A stretch of DNA of 64,000 nt, taken from positions 2,475,501 to 2,539,500 of the forward strand of contig NZ_CP039695.1 of the NCBI RefSeq assembly GCF_005145025.1, given 5' to 3'. The position numbers and the translations under genes are program-made. The notes under the pieces were generated by a model. The model did not search any database. It was not told where the DNA came from and was given only the letters and a program-made list of their open reading frames with translations. The stretch comes from Novosphingobium sp. EMRT-2. Lineage in GTDB: Bacteria; Pseudomonadota; Alphaproteobacteria; Sphingomonadales; Sphingomonadaceae. This document shows positions 34,509-43,178 of the stretch, in pieces; position 1 is the stretch's first letter, and each line of letters starts with the position of its first letter.

Positions 34509-35651
34509 CTATTGCGCGCAGGCCATCCGCTCCAGCGCGGCGAAGGCGGCAAGTGCGCCGGGATCGGCGAACGGTGCCAACTGGGCCAGGATCACGCCGG
34601 CGATGTCGCGCGCGGGATCGATCCAGTAATAGCAGTTGAGAATGCCGGCCCAGTGCAGGCTACCAGGAGAGCGGCCCGCCGGCCCCGTCTCGGTATTCAC
34701 GAGGAAGCCGCCCAGCGTCCAGCCGCCGCGCTGCCCGGGCAGCGGATCAAAGGCCGTGGCGAGCTGGGGCAGGGCGCTGGTCAGCACGCCGGCGGATAGC
34801 GATGGGGACAGCGCGTCCGCGCGCATCAGCCGCGCCGTTTCCGGCGAGACCACGCGCACGCCGTCCAGCTCGCCACCGCGCAGCACCATGCGCAGGAACC
34901 GCGCATAGTCGGATGCGGTGGAGGAAAGGCCGCCGCCGCCGCTTTGATAGCTGCCGGCGCCCAGCACCATCGGCACCGTCACGAACCCGCGGTCGGCGTC
35001 GCGGGCATGGACCTGCGTTGCGTTCGCGGGAAGATCGCTGTGGAAGCGCGTGGCGCTCATGCCCAGCGGGCCGGTCAGTTCGCGATCGAACCAGTCCTGC
35101 AAGGCCATGCCCGAAACCGCCTCCACGGCGAGGCCCACCCAGTCGGTGCCGGTGCCGTACTGCCACTGCGTGCCGGGATCGAACAGCAGCGGCAGGCGCA
35201 GGCTTTCGCGGCTGCCGGGCGCGGTCTTGGGGCCGGCCTTGGCGCAGCGCAGCAGGGTTTCGTCCATGAAGGTATAGCCGCAGCCGGCGGTGTGGAGCAG
35301 CAGGTGGCGCAATGTGACCGGCACGCGTGCCGCGCGCAGCATGGGCTGGCCGGCTTTGTCGAACCCTTCCAGCACCGGCAGATCGGCCAGATCGGGCAGG
35401 ATCGCGCCGATCGGCGCATCGAGGTCTAGCTGACCGCGTTCGACCAGTTGCAGCGCGGCGGTGGAGGTGAGCGCCTTGGTCATCGAGGCGATCTGGAAGA
35501 GCGTGTCTTCCCGCATCGGCACGCCGGCCACCGCGTCGGCCATGCCGAAGGCGCGCAGGTAGCGGGTTCCGGTGCTGTCGGTGACCAGCGCCACCGCGCC
35601 GGGCAGGTTTGCGGCGGCGAGCGCCGCCTCGAATTCCATCGCGCCGTTCAT
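34509..35651 (-). CDS. Beta-lactamase-related serine hydrolase (S12 family)
   Basis: A 380-residue protein of the penicillin-binding/class C beta-lactamase/EstB fold. The nucleophile motif SMTK is at 56-59. The second motif, normally YxN, appears as YGT in WQYGTGTDW, as in esterase-type members. A late GSLHWAG motif replaces KTG, also esterase-like. No signal peptide is evident, so a cytosolic esterase or peptidase is more likely than a beta-lactamase. The substrate is unknown. GGAGAGG lies upstream of the ATG. It is convergent with rpoC. Confidence 0.88.
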   Translation of the reverse strand: MNGAMEFEAALAAANLPGAVALVTDSTGTRYLRAFGMADAVAGVPMREDTLFQIASMTKALTSTAALQLVERGQLDLDAPIGAILPDLADLPVLEGFDKAGQPMLRAARVPVTLRHLLLHTAGCGYTFMDETLLRCAKAGPKTAPGSRESLRLPLLFDPGTQWQYGTGTDWVGLAVEAVSGMALQDWFDRELTGPLGMSATRFHSDLPANATQVHARDADRGFVTVPMVLGAGSYQSGGGGLSSTASDYARFLRMVLRGGELDGVRVVSPETARLMRADALSPSLSAGVLTSALPQLATAFDPLPGQRGGWTLGGFLVNTETGPAGRSPGSLHWAGILNCYYWIDPARDIAGVILAQLAPFADPGALAAFAALERMACAQ

Positions 35652-35723
35652 GCAGGTCCTCTCCCTTTGCGCGTCACGGTGGCCCAGACGGACAAAGGGT
35701 GCAAGAACCGATGAAAGCGGCGA

Positions 35724-36719
35724 TCAGTGCTTGTTGCGGTGCTCGCCGCGCACCCAGCGCACGGTGCCCGACGCGGCGCGCATCACCACGCTGTCGGTGG
35801 TCATCACGCCGTCCTTGCGGACTTTCACGCCCTTCAGCAACGATCCGTCGGTCACGCCGGTCGCCGCGAAGATGCAATCGCCCTTGGCCAGTTCCTTGAG
35901 ATCGTAGATCTTGTTCAGATCCTCGATGCCCCACTTGCGTGCGCGGGCCTTCTCGTCCTCGTTGCGGAACAGCAGGCGGCCCTTGAACTGGCCGCCGACG
36001 CAGCGCAGCGCGGCTGCCGCCAGCACGCCTTCGGGCGCGCCGCCGGTGCCCATGTACAGGTCGATGCCGGTGTCCTCGTTGGTCACCGCGATCACCCCGG
36101 CCACGTCCCCATCGGGAATCAGGTGGATGCCGCAGCCCAGACCGCGCAGTTCGGCGATGATATCGGCATGGCGCGGGCGATCGAGCACGCAGACCGTGAT
36201 GTCGCACGGCGCCACGCCCTTGGCGTCGGCCACCGCCTTCACGTTCTCGCTAACGCTCTTGGCCAGATCGATGATGCCTTCGGCATAGCCCGGCCCCACG
36301 GCCAGCTTTTCCATGTAGACGTCGGGCGCGTTGAGCAGGCCGCCTTCCTCGGCGGCGGCGAGCACGGCCAGCGCATTGGGGCCAGCCTTGGCGGTGATCG
36401 TCGTGCCTTCCAGCGGATCGAGCGCGATGTCGATCTTCGGCCCCTTGTCGGGCGCGGCGCCAACCTTTTCGCCGATATAGAGCATCGGCGCCTCGTCGCG
36501 CTCGCCCTCGCCGATCACGACGGTGCCGTCCATGTAGAGTTCGTTGAACGCGATGCGCATCGCTTCCACGGCGGCGGCATCGGCAGCCTTTTCATCGCCC
36601 CGGCCGATCAGCTTGGCGGCGCCGATCGCGGCGGCTTCGGTCACGCGGACCATTTCCAGGACGAGAACGCGATCTAGTACCTTGGAGGGGACGGGCTTTG
36701 CGGTAGATTGGCTGCTCAC
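35724..36719 (-). CDS. glpX: Class II fructose-1,6-bisphosphatase
   Basis: A 331-residue GlpX-type enzyme of gluconeogenesis, converting fructose-1,6-bisphosphate to fructose-6-phosphate. It has the Li-sensitive phosphatase metal site EGERDEAPML and DPLEGTT (101-107), plus GTGGAPEGVLAAAALRCVGG near the C-terminus. I start at GTG (36717-36719), which follows CAGGAG by 5 bases; in-frame ATG codons further upstream add a poorly conserved tail that would overlap the divergent neighbour. It follows homoserine dehydrogenase-side genes only loosely and is divergent from the small secreted protein gene. Confidence 0.95.
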   Translation of the reverse strand: MSSQSTAKPVPSKVLDRVLVLEMVRVTEAAAIGAAKLIGRGDEKAADAAAVEAMRIAFNELYMDGTVVIGEGERDEAPMLYIGEKVGAAPDKGPKIDIALDPLEGTTITAKAGPNALAVLAAAEEGGLLNAPDVYMEKLAVGPGYAEGIIDLAKSVSENVKAVADAKGVAPCDITVCVLDRPRHADIIAELRGLGCGIHLIPDGDVAGVIAVTNEDTGIDLYMGTGGAPEGVLAAAALRCVGGQFKGRLLFRNEDEKARARKWGIEDLNKIYDLKELAKGDCIFAATGVTDGSLLKGVKVRKDGVMTTDSVVMRAASGTVRWVRGEHRNKH

Positions 36720-36780
36720 GTTAACTCCTGATTCAGGCTGCGCAGTCGAATGCGATGGCCCTAGACGCGAGGGACAGGTC

Positions 36781-37224
36781 TTGTCGAGAATAGCTTTGCT
36801 GTTCCTGCCCATATTGGCACTGCCGGCCGTTTTTTCTTCGCCGGTTCTTGCGCAGAATGCCGCTTCCGAAGCCGACAGGCGGGTTCAACAGGCGATCGAT
36901 ACGCAGAAGGAGCAGGTTGATCTGCGCCGTCCCGAGTGTCGCCCCCGCTCGCGCATTCCGGGCCAGATCGTTGTGTGCGGCGATGCCGAGCGCAACGAGA
37001 AGGAGCGCCTGCCCAACCGCGACCAGACCGACACCGCGCGTTCCACCAACGATGGCCTGCCGCGCGCACCCAACGTCAGCGGATTGCCGGATTGCTCGCG
37101 CGGGTGCATCCGCGTGGGCAAGGTGCCCGCGCCGGTCTATTACTTCGACATCACGGCGTTGCCCGAACCGCCGAAGGGGTCCGACGCCGAGAAGATCGCC
37201 AACGGTGAGATCCCGGCGCCCTGA
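36781..37224 (+). CDS. Small secreted protein of unknown function, four cysteines
   Basis: Encodes 147 residues with a clear signal peptide (LLFLPILALPAVFSSPVLA, cleavage near residue 24). The mature part is polar, with Cys53, Cys66, Cys105 and Cys109 that could form two disulfides, and a C-terminal VYYFDITALPEPPKG segment. I use TTG at 36781 as the start because GGGACAGG precedes it and the hydrophobic core follows directly. No ATG or GTG gives a better fit. No family was recognised; similar short proteins occur in sphingomonad genomes as far as I recall. Convergent with homoserine dehydrogenase. Confidence 0.7.
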   Translation: MSRIALLFLPILALPAVFSSPVLAQNAASEADRRVQQAIDTQKEQVDLRRPECRPRSRIPGQIVVCGDAERNEKERLPNRDQTDTARSTNDGLPRAPNVSGLPDCSRGCIRVGKVPAPVYYFDITALPEPPKGSDAEKIANGEIPAP

Positions 37225-37243
37225 AAGTGCCTGCCTGAGGCGG

Positions 37244-38569
37244 TTATTCGCCGAGAATGTGCATGACCAGCGGGGCTTCGGCCAGGCTGGGCGAACCTTC
37301 GAGCAGGCGCAGCGCTTCGGCAATCCCGCTTTCCGGCCCTTCGTGGGTGACCATCGCGACGAGGACCTGCCCGGCGCCCGGCGCATCGCCGGCCACGCCG
37401 CGCCCCTTCTGGATCATGCTCTCGATGGAGACGCCGGCATCGCGCATCGCCGCGGTGATTTCCGCGAGCACGCCGGGCCGGTCGGCCACGGTGAAGCGCA
37501 GATAGGCGCGGCCGCTACGATGGCCGCTGGCGGCCGGCGTGGCAGGGTCCAGTTCCGCCACGGGAATCGAGAACGGCGCGCCGATGTCTCCGCGCGCGAT
37601 GTCGATCAGATCGGCGACGACGGCGCTGGCGGTCGGGCCATCGCCCGCGCCCGCGCCCTGGAACAGCAGTGGCCCGGCGAAGTTGCCTTCGACCACGACC
37701 GCATTGGTCGCGCCATCGACATGGGCCAGCGGATGATCGCGGTGGACAAGGTGGGGGTGCACGCGCTGGAACAGGCGGCGGTTGCCATCGGCATCCACGT
37801 CTGTTTCGGCCATGCCGATCAGGCGGATGTAGTATCCCAGCGCGTCGGCCTGCGCGATGTCGGCGGCCAGCACGCGACGGATGCCGGTGGCGATGACCGA
37901 CTGGAAATCGATCGCGGTGCCGAACGCGACGCTGGCCAGGATCGACAGCTTGTGCGCGGCGTCGATGCCGTCGATGTCGAACGTGGGATCGGCTTCGGCA
38001 TAGCCCTTGGCCTGCGCTTCGGCGAGCACGTCGGCAAAGTCGCGCCCGGTGTCCTCCATGGTCGAGAGGATGTAGTTGCAAGTGCCGTTGAGAATGCCAT
38101 AGACGCGCTGGATCGCGTTGGCGGCGGCGCCTTCCTTCAGTCCCTTGATCACCGGGATGCCGCCGGCGACGGCCGCTTCGAACTTCAGCGCGGCTTTCGC
38201 GGCTTCGGCGCGTGTCGCCAGTTCGATGCCGTGGTGCGCGATCATCGCCTTGTTGGCGGTGACCAGCGCCTTGCCCGCTTCGAACGTGGTGCGCGCCAGC
38301 GCCAGCGCCGGGCCATCCGCCCCGCCGACCAGCTCGACCACCACGTCGACATCGGGCCGTTCGCCCAGGATCACCATGTCGTCTTCCCAGTGGTAGCCGG
38401 AAAGATCGACGCCCCGGTCCTTGCTGCGGTTGCGCGCGCTGACGGCGGTGATCACGATGGGCCGCCCGGCGCGGCGCGCGATGATCTCCGCATTGGTCTC
38501 GATCAGCCGGATCACCCCGCCGCCGACAGTGCCCAGTCCGGCCAGCGCGATGCGCAAGGGTTCGCTCAT
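37244..38569 (-). CDS. hom: Homoserine dehydrogenase
   Basis: A 441-residue enzyme that reduces aspartate semialdehyde to homoserine for threonine, methionine and isoleucine synthesis. The Rossmann motif GLGTVGGGV lies at 11-19. The catalytic-domain signature spans VVELVGGADGPALALARTTF and KALVTANKAMIA, with LNGTCNYILS and EAQAKGYAEADPTFDIDGID-type sequence after it. A C-terminal ACT domain (about 350-435, LRFTVADRPGVLAEITAAMR) indicates feedback control, probably by threonine. Not fused to aspartokinase. Confidence 0.97.
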   Translation of the reverse strand: MSEPLRIALAGLGTVGGGVIRLIETNAEIIARRAGRPIVITAVSARNRSKDRGVDLSGYHWEDDMVILGERPDVDVVVELVGGADGPALALARTTFEAGKALVTANKAMIAHHGIELATRAEAAKAALKFEAAVAGGIPVIKGLKEGAAANAIQRVYGILNGTCNYILSTMEDTGRDFADVLAEAQAKGYAEADPTFDIDGIDAAHKLSILASVAFGTAIDFQSVIATGIRRVLAADIAQADALGYYIRLIGMAETDVDADGNRRLFQRVHPHLVHRDHPLAHVDGATNAVVVEGNFAGPLLFQGAGAGDGPTASAVVADLIDIARGDIGAPFSIPVAELDPATPAASGHRSGRAYLRFTVADRPGVLAEITAAMRDAGVSIESMIQKGRGVAGDAPGAGQVLVAMVTHEGPESGIAEALRLLEGSPSLAEAPLVMHILGE

Positions 38570-38601
38570 GGTATCCCCATCCTCAGGTTTCGGCTCGCGC
38601 C

Positions 38602-39036
38602 CTAGGCGGGGTGGACAAATTCCGCAACGCCGAACAGGGCGCGGACAGCGTCGGGAATGCGCTGCGGCTGGCCGGTTTCGAGATCGACGTGCACCTGCAC
38701 CAGCTCGATCGCCGAACGCAGCGTCGCGTCATCGCCGGTGCCGTGCAGTTCGATATGCGTGACCATGCTGCTGTTGCCGAAACGCCCGGCCCAGATGCGC
38801 CCTTCGATCAACTCGTCGGGGCGGATGGGCGCGCGGTAATCGACGGTCGCCCGCGCCACATGCACTTCGAACGACCCCTCGCCGACGCTCTTGACGCCCA
38901 GCGCCCGCCAGAACTCGCTGATCAGGACATCCGCGTACTCCAGGTAGCGCGAATTGAAGACGACGCCCTGCTGGTCGCACTCGGCATAGCGGACGCGGAA
39001 GGTGTGGCGGAATGGCGTGTCGCGATCGTAAGGCAT
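38602..39036 (-). CDS. Acyl-CoA thioesterase, hotdog fold (YbgC/4HBT type)
   Basis: A 144-residue single-hotdog protein. The signature RVRYAECDQQGVVFNSRYLE has the catalytic Asp at about residue 20 within the YAECDxxGVVFN motif. The rest fits the 4-hydroxybenzoyl-CoA thioesterase/YbgC superfamily. The substrate is probably a short-chain or aromatic acyl-CoA; it is not adjacent to tol-pal genes, so a Tol-linked role is not supported here. It lies 32 bases upstream of homoserine dehydrogenase on the same strand. Confidence 0.88.
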   Translation of the reverse strand: MPYDRDTPFRHTFRVRYAECDQQGVVFNSRYLEYADVLISEFWRALGVKSVGEGSFEVHVARATVDYRAPIRPDELIEGRIWAGRFGNSSMVTHIELHGTGDDATLRSAIELVQVHVDLETGQPQRIPDAVRALFGVAEFVHPA

Positions 39037-39087
39037 GGCCGCCTTCTAGCCGCGCGCGACCTGTCGGCAAGCCTCAACATGGGCTCC

Positions 39088-39948
39088 TTATTGGCGGCTG
39101 CGCGTGCAGGGGCCAAGGTCCGCCAGCACCAGCGCATAGTCCTCCGCGGCCGCGCGCCGGTCCGCCGGCGATCCGGAAAGGTTGGCCTGCGGCGGCAACG
39201 CGGGGGGAAGGAAACAGGCGAGCCGATACCAGGCCAGCGTTTCCTTCGCCGGCGGTCGCGCGGACTGGTCCACGATTTCGGTGAAGCTCACGCCCCAGCG
39301 CGTCGGTTCGCCGGGGCGGCGCAGGATCGAGATGGAAACCGGCGCGCCATTCGCGGTGGCGAGGAAAAGCTGCGTTTCGCCTTCGCCCACCAGATTGCCG
39401 GGCACGTGCAGCGCCTCGCGCAACCTCGTGATCGTCGGCGGCGCGTCGGGCGCGACGAGCGCGGTCAGGATCGAGCGGGTGGTCGCTTCGACCGCGGGCG
39501 TGGCCGGAATGATCGCATCGGGCGCGACAAGCCGCAGCTCGCCGGGCCGGCCAGGCACCGCCTGCGCGAAGAGAATGACCTGCGTTTTCTTGAGTTTGGG
39601 CGCTTTCCCCAGCGCATCGAGCGGGACGTCGGCCAGAAACCGCAGCGATTCGCCCAGATCGGACCCAATCAGGACGGCGGTGGTGCGGGCTTCCAGATAG
39701 ACGCGGATGTGGCCGGGCGCCACGTCGGGCGCCTGTTCGGGCTTCAGCGCCGCCATCTTCGTCACTTCCGCGCGCGCGACGATGCGCGCCGGTACCGCCA
39801 GATCGGCCAGATCGGCATACGTCGCGGTAACCGGAAAGGCGGTGCGAATCGGCGGTTGAGCCGGGGTTTGCGATAGGGCAGGGGTGGTCAGGCCGGCCAG
39901 CGCGAGGGCCGCGGCAAGCGCTGGCGCGCGGAACGGGATGGGGGGCAT
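39088..39948 (-). CDS. Secreted protein of unknown function
   Basis: A 286-residue protein with a signal peptide (APALAAALALAGLTTPALS, cleavage near residue 26). The mature part is a beta-rich domain with repeated hydrophobic strands (VYLEARTTAVLIG, TQVILFAQAVPGRPGELRLV) and a late Trp/Cys pair. No named domain was recognised. The ATG at 39948 follows GGAAGGA; an in-frame ATG 50 codons upstream adds a tail with no signal-peptide character. It sits upstream of the thioesterase gene on the same strand and is divergent from tonB. Confidence 0.7.
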   Translation of the reverse strand: MPPIPFRAPALAAALALAGLTTPALSQTPAQPPIRTAFPVTATYADLADLAVPARIVARAEVTKMAALKPEQAPDVAPGHIRVYLEARTTAVLIGSDLGESLRFLADVPLDALGKAPKLKKTQVILFAQAVPGRPGELRLVAPDAIIPATPAVEATTRSILTALVAPDAPPTITRLREALHVPGNLVGEGETQLFLATANGAPVSISILRRPGEPTRWGVSFTEIVDQSARPPAKETLAWYRLACFLPPALPPQANLSGSPADRRAAAEDYALVLADLGPCTRSRQ

Positions 39949-40300
39949 GGGTGGTCCTTCCGCTGTGATCGGGTGCGTCGGTTTTTTCCGGATTTTCAGA
40001 CAGTGCAACCGTGAATCGAACCTTAACCGGAAAAGCATTTGCGCGCCTTTGCCTTCGGCGTTAAAGCTCGCCCCGTTCGGGCAATGCTGAAAACACAAGT
40101 CCGAGATGCCGCCGCCGGGCTCCTTGCGCCCGATGTCGGCGGTAACCGGGTTGCCGGCAGGGTGGATTGAATTCTATTGGTTTGGCCAGTCGGATGGAAC
40201 GGTGATTCTGTCCGAAGGCTCTGCTTTGGCCTGAATTTGGTGCACCGGGGGGTGCGTCGGTTCGGGACCGGGGTGGACGATCATGGAGTATTGGAGCTGA
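39949..40300. other. Divergent intergenic region upstream of tonB
   Basis: About 350 bases without a credible gene. It is less GC-rich than its surroundings and holds short self-complementary stretches such as GCCGCC...GGCGGT near 40110-40140, and an A/T-richer block TTGAATTCTATTGGTTTGG (about 40166-40184) that could carry promoter elements. No confident -35/-10 pair, Fur box or other operator was recognised. It must contain the promoters of both the tonB operon and the secreted-protein gene. Confidence 0.4.
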
Positions 40301-40966
40301 ATGGCATACGCTGACCAACAGATGAGCGGTAACAAGATCACCGCGCTCATCATCGTCGCGATCCTTCATGTCGTCGTTGGCTATGCGCTGGTGAGCGGGC
40401 TGGCGTACTCGGCGTTCAAGAAGGTGAAAGAGGTGACCTCGGCGGTCAAGATCGAGGAAGACAAGCCGCCGGAGGAACCGCCGCCTCCGCCGCCGAAGCA
40501 GGATACGCCGCCGCCGCCGATCGTGGCTCCGCCGCCGCCGATCAGCTTCAACGCGCCGGCACCGCAGGTCCAGGCCGTTACCACGCCGCCGCCAGTGGCT
40601 GCTCCGGCGCCCGTCGTGCTGCCGCCGGCTCCCGCCGCGCCGCCGCCGCCTCCGCCGCCGCGGTTCCAGCCCAAGGGCGCCGCGCCGAAGGGCAACCCTG
40701 GCAGCTGGGCGACGTCCAACGACTATCCGTCGCGCGCGCTGCGTGAAGAACGCGAAGGCGTCACGGGTTTCCGTGTCACCGTGGGCACCGACGGCAAGGT
40801 GGTCGATTGTCAGATCACCAAGTCGAGCGGCAGCCCCGATCTGGACGAAGCGACCTGCGCGAACGTCCGTCGTCGCGCGCGCTTCAATCCGGCCACCGAT
40901 GGCGAGGGCAATCCGACCACGGGTAGCTACGCAAACTCGATCCGCTGGGTCATTCCGAAGGATTGA
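40301..40966 (+). CDS. tonB: TonB energy-transducing protein
   Basis: A 221-residue protein with a short cytoplasmic N-terminus, one membrane anchor (about 13-35), a Pro-rich periplasmic spacer (about 55-125, with PPPPPP runs) and a C-terminal TonB domain (about 130-221: YPSRALREEREGVTGFRVTV, then NSIRWVIPKD). It spans the periplasm to energise outer-membrane receptors. The block tonB-exbB-exbD-exbD follows on the same strand with intervals of 54-132 bases. GGAG lies just before the ATG. Confidence 0.95.
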   Translation: MAYADQQMSGNKITALIIVAILHVVVGYALVSGLAYSAFKKVKEVTSAVKIEEDKPPEEPPPPPPKQDTPPPPIVAPPPPISFNAPAPQVQAVTTPPPVAAPAPVVLPPAPAAPPPPPPPRFQPKGAAPKGNPGSWATSNDYPSRALREEREGVTGFRVTVGTDGKVVDCQITKSSGSPDLDEATCANVRRRARFNPATDGEGNPTTGSYANSIRWVIPKD

Positions 40967-41055
40967 TCCGGCCGGCCCGGGGAAGTTTTGAAATAGCGAT
41001 CTCCGCGATCATCAGCCTTTTCGCACTTTGACTTGATTTTGAGAGGAAGACCCGA

Positions 41056-41817
41056 ATGTTTATCCAGACTCTCGCCGCTGCGGCCACCGATGCCGCGCCG
41101 CAGAACAAGTTCGGCTTCGTCGAAGCCCTTCAGGCCGGCGGTTTCATTTCCTACGCCACCGTCGTGATCCTCGGCATCATGTCGTTCGGTTCGTTCTTCA
41201 TCCTGTTCACGAAGTTCTTCGAACAGCAGAAGATCCTGGGCCAGTACAAGGGCATCGCCGGCTTCTGGCGCGCCGCTTCGCTGAAGGAAGGCGCCGCCAA
41301 GCTCGAAAAGAACTCGGCCTGGCGCCAGGTCGTCGACGACGGTATCGCCGCCGACGAACAGGTTTCGAAGATGGACGCCACCGAAGCCCATGACTGGCTG
41401 CACGGTTCGCTCGCCCGCTCGGAAGCGTCGATCAACGCCAAGCTCGCTGGCGGCCTGCCGTTCCTCGCCACCGTGGGTGCTACCGCGCCGTTCATCGGTC
41501 TGTTCGGTACCGTCGTCGGCATCTATCGCGCCCTGATCGCGATCGGTCTCGCCGGTTCGGCCTCGATCGACAAGGTCGCGGGTCCGGTCGGTGAAGCTCT
41601 GATCATGACCGCGCTGGGTCTGCTCGTCGCCGTTCCGGCCGTGCTTGCCTACAACTACCTGCAGAGCCGCAACAAGCGCGTTGCCGAACTGCTGACCGGC
41701 TTCAGCACCGACGTTCTCGCGAACCTCGCCTCGAAGGGCGTGGTGAAGCCGGCTCTTCCGGCCGCTCCCGCTGCCAAGCCGGCCGCTCCGGCCGCTGCGG
41801 CTCCGGTCAAGAAGTAA
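41056..41817 (+). CDS. exbB: ExbB, MotA/TolQ/ExbB proton-channel protein
   Basis: A 253-residue inner-membrane protein with three transmembrane segments (about 30-52, 138-160 and 172-195). The signature GGLPFLATVGATAPFIGLFG precedes the second, and ALGLLVAVPAVLAYNYL is in the third. It forms the pentameric proton channel with ExbD that powers TonB. The Ala/Pro-rich C-terminal tail is typical of sphingomonads. GAGAGGAAG precedes the ATG. A perfect UUCG-capped hairpin lies 10 bases after the stop. Confidence 0.95.
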   Translation: MFIQTLAAAATDAAPQNKFGFVEALQAGGFISYATVVILGIMSFGSFFILFTKFFEQQKILGQYKGIAGFWRAASLKEGAAKLEKNSAWRQVVDDGIAADEQVSKMDATEAHDWLHGSLARSEASINAKLAGGLPFLATVGATAPFIGLFGTVVGIYRALIAIGLAGSASIDKVAGPVGEALIMTALGLLVAVPAVLAYNYLQSRNKRVAELLTGFSTDVLANLASKGVVKPALPAAPAAKPAAPAAAAPVKK

Positions 41818-41827
41818 TCGAAAGCCG

Positions 41828-41851
41828 GGACCGGCGGTTCGCCGCCGGTCC
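41828..41851 (+). ncRNA. UUCG-capped RNA hairpin between exbB and exbD
   Basis: GGACCGGCGG-TTCG-CCGCCGGTCC is a perfect 10-base-pair stem with the extra-stable UUCG tetraloop, starting 10 bases after the exbB stop. There is no T run after it, so it is not a standard terminator. It probably protects the exbB 3' end or sets the ratio of ExbB to ExbD by mRNA processing. ExbB is needed in excess of ExbD. Confidence 0.7.
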
Positions 41852-41949
41852 TGTCCGGAACACGGGTCTTGCCGGAGGCCCAGGTTGGCGGGAAGCCGCC
41901 AGCCGAACCTCCGGTCCTCCCGTGGCTCAAATCGGATAGGATGTAACCA

Positions 41950-42477
41950 ATGGCAATGTCTGTAGGTGGCGGCGGCGAAGAGCGCCCGATGTCGGACATC
42001 AACACCACGCCGCTCGTGGACGTGATGCTCGTGCTGCTGATCATCTTCCTCATCGCGGTGCCAGTCGCGATCCAGACGGTCGAAAAGCTGAAGGTTCCGA
42101 TCCTTGTCTCCGAGGAATCGCAGAACAAGGTCGAAAACCTGATGCTCTCGGTCGTCTCCACGGATGCCGCGGGGCGCAGCCCCAAGGAGCCTGGCTACGA
42201 GGGTTCGACGCGTAACGGCCAGTGCCGCGTCTATTTCAACAATATCACGCCGGTGGACAACCAGGAGCTGTACAAGCAGGCTTTCGATCGCCTTGACGCG
42301 ATCGTGAAGCGTGAAGGCGGCGCCGCCAACATGGACCCGGAAAAGATCCCCGAAGTGCACATTCGCGGCGACGTCAACGTTCCGTGGAAATGCATCGCCG
42401 GTGCGATCTACAACGTGCAGGCTGCGGGCTATCCCAAGGTCGGCTTCATCTCGACCCCGGTCGATCCGAACGGCTGA
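41950..42477 (+). CDS. exbD: ExbD, biopolymer transport protein (first copy)
   Basis: A 175-residue single-pass protein of the ExbD/TolR family. The membrane helix contains the essential Asp24 (TTPLVDVMLVLLIIFL), and the C-terminal periplasmic domain ends near YNVQAAGYPKVGFISTPVD. It is longer than the second copy, with an insertion around residues 70-105 (CRVYFNNITPVDN). GGATAGGATG lies before the ATG. Two ExbD paralogs in a row are common in alphaproteobacterial TonB blocks, where ExbD2 can be specialised. Confidence 0.93.
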   Translation: MAMSVGGGGEERPMSDINTTPLVDVMLVLLIIFLIAVPVAIQTVEKLKVPILVSEESQNKVENLMLSVVSTDAAGRSPKEPGYEGSTRNGQCRVYFNNITPVDNQELYKQAFDRLDAIVKREGGAANMDPEKIPEVHIRGDVNVPWKCIAGAIYNVQAAGYPKVGFISTPVDPNG

Positions 42478-42531
42478 CACAGGTCAGCCAACGGCCAAAC
42501 CGGGCCAGAGAGCGAACAGGAGTAACTCCTT

Positions 42532-42972
42532 ATGGCAATGAGCGGCGGCAAGGATGATGGCTCGCCGATGATGGAAATGAACACGACGCCGTTGATCGAC
42601 GTCATGCTCGTTCTCCTCATCATGTTCATCATCACCATCCCCGTGGCCACCCACGCGGTCAACATCAACCTCCCGCAGGCAAGCCCGCCGAACCCGAACC
42701 AGACGGTCGATCCGGTCAAGAACAAGCTCGTTCTCACGACCGCCGGCCAGATCCTCTGGAACGGCGCGCCGACCACGGAAGGCCAGCTCGTCTCGCTGCT
42801 GTCGGCCACCAAGGCGATGAATCCGGAACCGGAACTGCAGTTCCAGCCGGAAGAATACGCCAGCTACGAGACCGCGAACCGGATCCTGAAGATCATCACG
42901 GATTCGAAGGTCACGAAGTTCGGCTTCGTCGGCAACGAGAACTTCGCCACCTTCCAGAAGGCCGGCGAATAA
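42532..42972 (+). CDS. exbD: ExbD, biopolymer transport protein (second copy)
   Basis: A 146-residue ExbD/TolR protein. It shares the N-terminal MAMS-G and TTPLIDVMLVLLIMFIITIP helix with the first copy (Asp23 equals Asp24 there), but is shorter and diverges in the periplasmic domain. AGGAG precedes the ATG by 7 bases. It is 54 bases after the first exbD and ends the operon. Confidence 0.92.
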   Translation: MAMSGGKDDGSPMMEMNTTPLIDVMLVLLIMFIITIPVATHAVNINLPQASPPNPNQTVDPVKNKLVLTTAGQILWNGAPTTEGQLVSLLSATKAMNPEPELQFQPEEYASYETANRILKIITDSKVTKFGFVGNENFATFQKAGE

Positions 42973-43003
42973 GCATCGCGCCCCTTGCGGGAACGAACGA
43001 GGT

Positions 43004-43028
43004 GGGACGGAGCAATCCGTCCCCCTTT
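43004..43028 (+). terminator. Terminator of the tonB-exbBDD operon
   Basis: GGGACGGA-GCAA-TCCGTCCC is a perfect 8-base-pair stem followed by CCTTTGCGTTT, 31 bases past the second exbD stop. Confidence 0.8.
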
Positions 43029-43071
43029 GCGTTTGGGGGGAGGATCGCGGGCAAACGGTTGCGCGTGGAAA

Positions 43072-43157
43072 GCCCACCCCGCTGCGACTAACGCCGCCTG
43101 CGGCGACGCAAGTCTCGCCCCCCTCCCGCTTGCGGGAGGGACTGGGGGGGGAGGGGG
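43072..43157 (+). repeat. Dispersed GC-rich palindromic repeat, copy D
   Basis: GCCCACCCCGCTGCGACTAA, a GGCGACGCAAGTCTCGCC segment, then CCCTCCCGC-TT-GCGGGAGGG and a G-rich tail. Near-identical layout to copy B. It lies between the exbD terminator and the convergent helicase gene. Confidence 0.8.
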
Positions 43158-43178
43158 ACACTCTACGTTCGCAGCGTG

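Noticed and set aside
34509..35651. Class C beta-lactamase (antibiotic resistance gene)
   Set aside because: No signal peptide, YGT instead of YxN, and HWAG in place of KTG point to an esterase-like or peptidase member of the fold.
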